From Thermoleophilia bacterium (GTDB lineage: Bacteria; Actinomycetota; Thermoleophilia; Gaiellales; SKUG01): 9,472 nucleotides of DNA. The stretch covers positions 1 to 9,472 of the forward strand of contig JAOPYU010000019.1 in NCBI GenBank assembly GCA_025964455.1, given 5' to 3'. Below the pieces are notes generated by a model. That model was not told the origin of the DNA. It saw only the letters and a list, made by a program, of their open reading frames with translations, and searched no databases. Every line of letters begins with the position of its first letter. Position 1 is the stretch's first letter. Shown in pieces: positions 5,892-9,472 of this stretch. The position numbers were made by a program, and so were the translations under genes.

Positions 5892-6491
5892 CCAGCTGGG
5901 CGGCATCTCCGCACTGCGACGACGCGCCGAACGCTGCCCACCGCCACCATTGAACTTCTCGAGTTCTTCGGGCGTCATCGCCCGCAGCTCGTCAGCTTCT
6001 TCGCGCGCGAGGTCGCGCAGGTCGGCGAGCACGTCGACGACCTGGGCCCACACGGCGGGGTCGAGGCTGCGCGCATACTCTTCCACGCGTTCGTTCCAGC
6101 CGCCGTGGATGCGCGCGAACTCGACCTCGACGCGCTCGGTCACCTCGAGCAGGATGCGACGGCGGTCCGTGGGATCCGGCACGCGCTTCACGAACCCGAG
6201 ACGCTCGAGCCGATCGGTGAGCGTGGTGACGGCCGCCCGCGAGAGCGGGATGCGCCGACCGAGGTCGGTCATCGTCATGCGACCGAACTCCCAGAGGGTC
6301 GAGATGGCCTGCATCTCGTGGCCGTTCACACCCCAGCCGCGCCGCAGCTGCGAGGAGAGCGAATCCGTCGTGCTGATGAAGCGCTGCAGGAAGCGCGCGG
6401 CGTGACCCGGCTCGCGACCGAGCTCACGGACGTCGCGTCGCATGAGCGCGACGACCTCGGTCCAGCTTCGCTTGTCCTGTGCTGCATTCAT
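5886..6491 (-). CDS. MarR-family transcriptional regulator 2 (middle of three)
   Basis: This is a 201-residue paralogue of its two neighbours. The winged-helix core at about 55-122 contains MTMTDLGRRIPLSRAAVTTL and a DRRRILLEVT wing. The N-terminal helix is longer than in the other two, and a roughly 20-residue Gly/Arg/Ser-rich tail ends in two Trp. The start is ATG at 6491, with GAAGGG seven bases upstream. Frames extending further upstream overlap the preceding gene and lack MarR-like content. It begins 19 bases after the stop of the third MarR gene, so the two are almost certainly co-transcribed. The effector-binding half is less alike than the DNA-binding half. That suggests similar DNA sites with different ligands, or heterodimers; this is inference. 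Confidence 0.9.
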   Translation of the reverse strand: MNAAQDKRSWTEVVALMRRDVRELGREPGHAARFLQRFISTTDSLSSQLRRGWGVNGHEMQAISTLWEFGRMTMTDLGRRIPLSRAAVTTLTDRLERLGFVKRVPDPTDRRRILLEVTERVEVEFARIHGGWNERVEEYARSLDPAVWAQVVDVLADLRDLAREEADELRAMTPEELEKFNGGGGQRSARRRSAEMPPSWW

Positions 6492-6510
6492 CTTCGAGCC
6501 CTTCGTGACT

Positions 6511-7026
6511 TCAGGCGGGGACCTGCGCCAGCGCCTGGAGGTCATCATCGCTGAATTCCGCCAGACGGTTCGCATGTCGTTCGTTGTGAAGATTGAACCG
6601 TTGCAGGAAATCGACGATCGTGCGCCACTGGTCGGCGTCGTACTCGCCGCACAGGGCGCTGGCATCCTCGATCCACGGCATCACGACCGGGTGCATGCGC
6701 GACATGTCGTCATCAGCGAGGCGCACCACGGTGCGGCGGCGATCCTTGGGGTCGGAGCCGCGGATGACGATCCCAGCGTCCTCCATCCGGTCCACCAGCG
6801 TCGTCACCGCCGCGCGCGAGAGCGGGATCCACGAGCCGAGCTCGGTCATCGTGAGCGGACCCTGCGACCAGAGCGCCGCCAGCGCGAGGCGCTCGTGGGC
6901 GTTGAGGGAGAGCGCCCGGCGCATCTGCGCGGTGTATGAATCGAAGGCCGTGCTGACCCGGAACAGGAGCGTGATGATCGCTCGCGTGTCGGTCGGATCC
7001 GGAAGGGTTGTTGCTGCCTGCGCCAT
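6511..7026 (-). CDS. MarR-family transcriptional regulator 3 (first transcribed)
   Basis: This is a 171-residue winged-helix regulator, closest by eye to MarR gene 1: both carry NAHERLALA before the DNA-binding helices, then SRAAVT in the recognition helix. The core spans about 41-107, with a DRRRTVVRLA wing. One substitution stands out: the position before IPLS is Trp66 rather than Arg. The start is ATG at 7026, with GGGAG eight bases upstream. Much longer upstream extensions of the frame run antisense through the zinc-ribbon gene and are rejected. It leads the presumed two-gene MarR transcript, and palindromes 40-107 bases upstream could be its operators. Confidence 0.9.
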   Translation of the reverse strand: MAQAATTLPDPTDTRAIITLLFRVSTAFDSYTAQMRRALSLNAHERLALAALWSQGPLTMTELGSWIPLSRAAVTTLVDRMEDAGIVIRGSDPKDRRRTVVRLADDDMSRMHPVVMPWIEDASALCGEYDADQWRTIVDFLQRFNLHNERHANRLAEFSDDDLQALAQVPA

Positions 7027-7062
7027 GTAACGGACTCCCGTCGTCGCGGCCCGGTCGGGCAC

Positions 7063-7088
7063 GCGTAGGTCGTGCGACCTATCTACGC
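7063..7088. promoter_or_regulatory. Nested palindromes upstream of MarR gene 3 (possible autoregulatory operator)
   Basis: TAGGTCG-TG-CGACCTA at 7066-7081 is a perfect palindrome. GCGTAG at 7063-7068 also pairs with CTACGC at 7083-7088. A minus-strand TAGATA at 7085-7080, overlapping the palindrome edge, could be a -10 box. The site lies 40-60 bases before the MarR start, where a bound dimer would block polymerase. The size (16 bases) suits MarR dimers, but binding is inferred. Confidence 0.45.
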
Positions 7089-7117
7089 GATGGATCGTAG
7101 CGCGGTTGTGCGACACA

Positions 7118-7133
7118 TGGACCGTCAGGTCCA
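7118..7133. promoter_or_regulatory. Second palindrome in the MarR/zinc-ribbon divergent region
   Basis: TGGACC-GTCA-GGTCCA has six-base arms and a four-base spacer. It lies about 50 bases from the palindrome at 7066-7081. The motif GTGCGAC occurs at 7072-7078, inside the first palindrome, and again at 7108-7114, just before this one. Together these suggest a multi-site operator that could serve the leftward MarR genes, the rightward zinc-ribbon genes or both. Confidence 0.35.
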
Positions 7134-7342
7134 CTCCATTGTCAGATGGCCCATGCAAGGGGCATCCGACCGGAGACGGAGGAACGTGGACCATGGCAGT
7201 GAAGTGCCTGCATCCGCCGGTCGGGCGCTCCGAGCGCGCCGTCGCGTGAACCAGCCACGACCAGCTGGCGAAGGTGGGAGGTGTCGGCAACCGTGGCCTG
7301 TGGGTAGGAGCCTCGCGTTGCGTTGTAGAACGTCGTTCCTGC

Positions 7343-9115
7343 ATGGGCATCCTCGACAACATCGGCAAGGGCAAGAAGCGACCGGGCTCCCCGGCCGCTC
7401 GTGCCCAGGCGCGTCCCGCCTCCAGCTCCGCCACCGGCGGCGCAGGCAGTGCTGCCACGGGATCGGCGCGACCTCGCCCGGCCGGTGCACCGGGATCCAA
7501 GGGCCCTGCCGGCAAGGGCGGCGCCAAGGGTGCTGCCGCGTCCCGGATCCCCGGCCGCAAGCGCAAGGGCACCGCCGTCTCGCAGAAGGAGCGGGTGCAG
7601 AGCGCCGCCGCTCCCCTCCACGATCGCCGCAGGCGCCTCGTGGGCGCGCGTGAATCCACGCTGCGCGACCTCGGCGGGTTGATGCTCGAGATGTACAAGC
7701 GGAACCGCTTCCGCGAGGAGCTGCTGCTCGACAAGTGCGAGGAAGTCCTCGCCATCGAGGTCGAGATCGCGCACGTGGACCAGCGCCTGTTCCAGCTGGC
7801 CCCGCCCAACGCCGCCGGCATGCGCCCGATCGGGCGCTGCGACTGTGGCGCGCCGATCCATCCGGGCCAGAACTTCTGCGGCGTCTGTGGACGCTCCTTC
7901 GCGACGATGACCCAGTCGCGCTCGTGCACCCGCTGCGGCGCCGGCCTGCGCCCCGGCGACCAGTTCTGCGCGACCTGCGGCACGGAAGCGCCCGACGCGC
8001 TCCAGACCATCGAGGCGGCCCCCCAGGGGGGCGCGCACCTCGCGACGCCGTCCATCGATGCCGCCACGATCGCCTCGAGCGCGGTGAGCGAGACCGTCGT
8101 GATCGACGCGGTTCCCTCCGAGCCGACCTCGTTCGACACGCCGCCGCTCGATGCCCCGTCGCTGACCGAGGATCCCGGCCCGGCGCCCATGGCCGAGGCC
8201 TTCGAGCACGAGCCGGCGCACCAGGCGCCGCCAGCACCGCCAGTCCCCCCGGTCGACGCACCCGAATCGGTCGCGACGATCGAGGACGCGATCGAAGAGG
8301 CGACGGTCATCCTGCCGCCGCCGCCGAGCATGCCCGCACCGGCCCCGGCGCCGGCGCCGGTTCACGAGTCACCCGCGGCCTCCCCCACCCCCGTCCTCGA
8401 GCCGATCTCCGACGCCGATCTCGCCGACGCCATCGAGCGCGACGACTCGAGCTTCGAGCAGCCAGCCGGTCCGATCATCCTCGACCCGTCGGCACCTGCG
8501 CCGGGCGCGGAGCCCGAGCTGCCGTCACCGGCCCCCGGCCTGGTCGAGTCCAGCGACCCCGCGGGCTTCGACTGGTCAGCAGCGCCGGCCAGCGCCGAGC
8601 CGGCCATGGACGCTGCGGTCGATGCGATCCCGGACACGGACACCGGATTCGTCGGCCTGTCGCTCACCTCGAGCGTGCCGCCCCCGCCGATCGTGGACCC
8701 GGTGGCGCTCGCGCCGATCGATCCGCCGCCGATCGATGCCCCGCCCTTCGACCTGCCGCCGACCGACGCGCCGCCGTCGATCCAGCAGACCGACGAGCCG
8801 GAGCTTGGCGCGCTGAGCCGCCGCCTCGGCAAGGACGCGCGATCCTTCCGCGCGCCGCGCCCGGACAAGCCGGCGAAGGCCGAGAAGGCACCCAAGCCAG
8901 CCAAGCCGGCGAAGGCCGAGAAGCCCGCGAAGGCTCCGAAGCCGGCCGCCGACACGAGCGGCGCGAACGCCGCCAAGGCCGCCAAGGCCGCCGAGCGCGC
9001 CGAGGCCAAGGCACTCGCCGCCGAGCAGAAGCAGCGAGCCAAGGACGCCAAGGCGCGCGCCAAGGAGAAGGCCAAGGCCGCTCGCGACAGTCGCAAGCGC
9101 GGCGGGGGCGCGTGA
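7343..9115 (+). CDS. Double zinc-ribbon protein with a disordered Pro-rich linker and a histone-H1-like Lys/Ala tail
   Basis: This 590-residue protein is of unknown function. Residues 1-80 are basic, Gly/Ala/Ser/Pro-rich and disordered. Residues 81-153 are helical, with a charged amphipathic stretch. Two zinc ribbons follow: Cys166/Cys168 with Cys179/Cys182, and Cys195/Cys198 with Cys209/Cys212. Both share a G-x-x-FC-x-x-CG second knuckle. Residues 215-488 are acidic and Pro/Ala-rich, with repeated 'D-x-PP' units at about 459-478. Residues 500-590 are Lys/Ala/Pro-rich, resembling histone-H1-type bacterial tails that bind nucleic acid. There is no signal peptide or membrane segment. The ATG at 7343 begins a natural-looking N-terminus but has no obvious ribosome-binding site. 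A GTG at 7274 in the same frame is the alternative. A nucleic-acid-associated or adaptor role is inference. It is probably translationally coupled to the next gene. Confidence 0.82.
   Translation: MGILDNIGKGKKRPGSPAARAQARPASSSATGGAGSAATGSARPRPAGAPGSKGPAGKGGAKGAAASRIPGRKRKGTAVSQKERVQSAAAPLHDRRRRLVGARESTLRDLGGLMLEMYKRNRFREELLLDKCEEVLAIEVEIAHVDQRLFQLAPPNAAGMRPIGRCDCGAPIHPGQNFCGVCGRSFATMTQSRSCTRCGAGLRPGDQFCATCGTEAPDALQTIEAAPQGGAHLATPSIDAATIASSAVSETVVIDAVPSEPTSFDTPPLDAPSLTEDPGPAPMAEAFEHEPAHQAPPAPPVPPVDAPESVATIEDAIEEATVILPPPPSMPAPAPAPAPVHESPAASPTPVLEPISDADLADAIERDDSSFEQPAGPIILDPSAPAPGAEPELPSPAPGLVESSDPAGFDWSAAPASAEPAMDAAVDAIPDTDTGFVGLSLTSSVPPPPIVDPVALAPIDPPPIDAPPFDLPPTDAPPSIQQTDEPELGALSRRLGKDARSFRAPRPDKPAKAEKAPKPAKPAKAEKPAKAPKPAADTSGANAAKAAKAAERAEAKALAAEQKQRAKDAKARAKEKAKAARDSRKRGGGA
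8867..8923 (+). repeat. Exact 21-bp direct repeat, 36-bp period, in the Lys/Ala tail
   Basis: The 21 bases at 8867-8887 recur identically at 8903-8923, an offset of 12 codons. Both copies encode Lys-Pro-Ala-Lys-Ala-Glu-Lys in frame. The repeat points to recent in-frame duplication within the tail, and its length may vary among strains. Confidence 0.75.
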
Positions 9116-9129
9116 CGCCCGAGGATCCC

Positions 9130-9472
9130 ATGGACGAGCACGGCGACGTGGAGGAAGGCGGCTTCGAGCCGACATCCATCGGCGTCGGCATGGGCGGGTC
9201 GTGCCCGAACTGCCGCGCCCCCGTCGACCTCGGCCAGGAGTTCTGCCTCGAGTGCGGCGCTCCCATCCGCTTCTCGCCCCGAACCCGCCGGCCGCAGCGA
9301 CGCCCCGGCGGCGCCGTGACGACCACCACGAGCACGCCGCCCCCGGGCGCATCCGGATTCCCGTGGATTCCCTTCCTCGTCGTGCTCGCGCTGATCGGCG
9401 GCGGCCTCGTGCTTGCACTGGTGGGCGGCGACGACGGCGCCAAGTCCAAGGCGTCGGGCTCGACCGAATCGC
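9130..9472 (+). CDS. Membrane-anchored single zinc-ribbon protein (3' end beyond window)
   Basis: 114 residues are visible, and the gene continues past the right edge. An acidic N-terminus of about 20 residues leads to a zinc ribbon: Cys25/Cys28 with Cys39/Cys42, and 'LGQEFCLECG' closely matching the ribbons of the preceding protein. An Arg-rich then Thr/Pro-rich linker (51-73) follows. One membrane helix comes next (about 79-99, WIPFLVVLALIGGGLVLAL), then a charged and Ser-rich stretch. Arginines before the helix predict the zinc ribbon inside the cell and the C-terminal part outside. The start chosen is ATG at 9130, with GAGG five bases upstream. An in-frame GTG at 9112 overlaps the previous stop (GTGA) and would add six residues. 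Either choice makes it the second gene of an operon with the double zinc-ribbon protein. The domain beyond the membrane helix is unseen. Confidence 0.8.
   Translation, partial: MDEHGDVEEGGFEPTSIGVGMGGSCPNCRAPVDLGQEFCLECGAPIRFSPRTRRPQRRPGGAVTTTTSTPPPGASGFPWIPFLVVLALIGGGLVLALVGGDDGAKSKASGSTES

Larger units (their letters stand above)
7027..7342. other. Divergent intergenic region (about 316 bp) with a possible short leader ORF
   Basis: This separates the leftward MarR genes from the rightward zinc-ribbon operon. Besides the palindromes at 7063-7088 and 7118-7133, it holds a small plus-strand frame at 7193-7249. That frame has an ATG with GGAGG ten bases upstream, 18 codons (product begins MAVKCLHPPV) and a TGA stop. 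It ends 93 bases before the zinc-ribbon start and could be a leader peptide. A GCGCTC-C-GAGCGC palindrome at 7225-7237 sits inside it. No other gene is visible. Confidence 0.3.

Noticed and set aside
7125..8365. Several long minus-strand frames opposite the zinc-ribbon gene, including an N-terminal extension of MarR gene 3
   Set aside because: The products are Arg/Gly/Ala-rich shadows. MarR gene 3 has a good ribosome-binding site and a natural start at 7026.
8301..8365. Dense CCGCCG/GCCGGC repeats as a possible regulatory or recombination element
   Set aside because: They encode Pro/Ala runs in frame within the disordered linker, so coding constraint explains them.

Overview
The window is GC-rich, with strong G/C preference at third codon positions. 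Its MarR regulators, disordered Pro/Ala/Asp-rich proteins and Lys/Ala-rich tails suit a high-GC Actinomycetota genome. A deep lineage such as Thermoleophilia is possible, but no marker gene is present to settle it. There are no rRNA or tRNA genes, no CRISPR array and no insertion sequence with terminal repeats.

Left edge (1-1290). A coding frame enters from outside the window and looks like the C-terminal part of a helical protein, possibly a large serine recombinase. Near position 490 it runs head-on into the reverse strand of a response-regulator receiver domain. Both genes appear cut at the same point, so this is a rearrangement or integration junction, or an assembly join. Upstream of the receiver lie a lower-GC palindromic control region (896-938) and a gene-free stretch with two copies of a 62-bp repeat (1108-1231).

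Middle (1291-5100). A DUF192 protein (minus) diverges from a 583-residue protein (plus) that has a disordered acidic N-terminus and a long helical C-terminal half with three degenerate repeats. A strong hairpin terminator separates the latter from a convergent 60-residue Flp/TadE-type pilin (minus). The pilin in turn diverges from a complete 3-hydroxybutyryl-CoA dehydrogenase (plus), which has all expected catalytic residues.

Right (5101-9472). Three paralogous MarR-family regulators lie in tandem on the minus strand. The first two transcribed are 19 bp apart, and palindromes that could be their operators lie upstream. Divergent from them is a probable two-gene operon. Its first gene encodes a 590-residue double zinc-ribbon protein with a histone-H1-like Lys/Ala tail. 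The second, starting at the first gene's stop codon, encodes a related single zinc-ribbon protein with one membrane segment and is cut by the right edge.

No complete defence, biosynthetic or secretion system is visible. The least ordinary points are the double-truncation junction, the MarR triplet, the repeat-bearing helical protein and the coupled zinc-ribbon pair.
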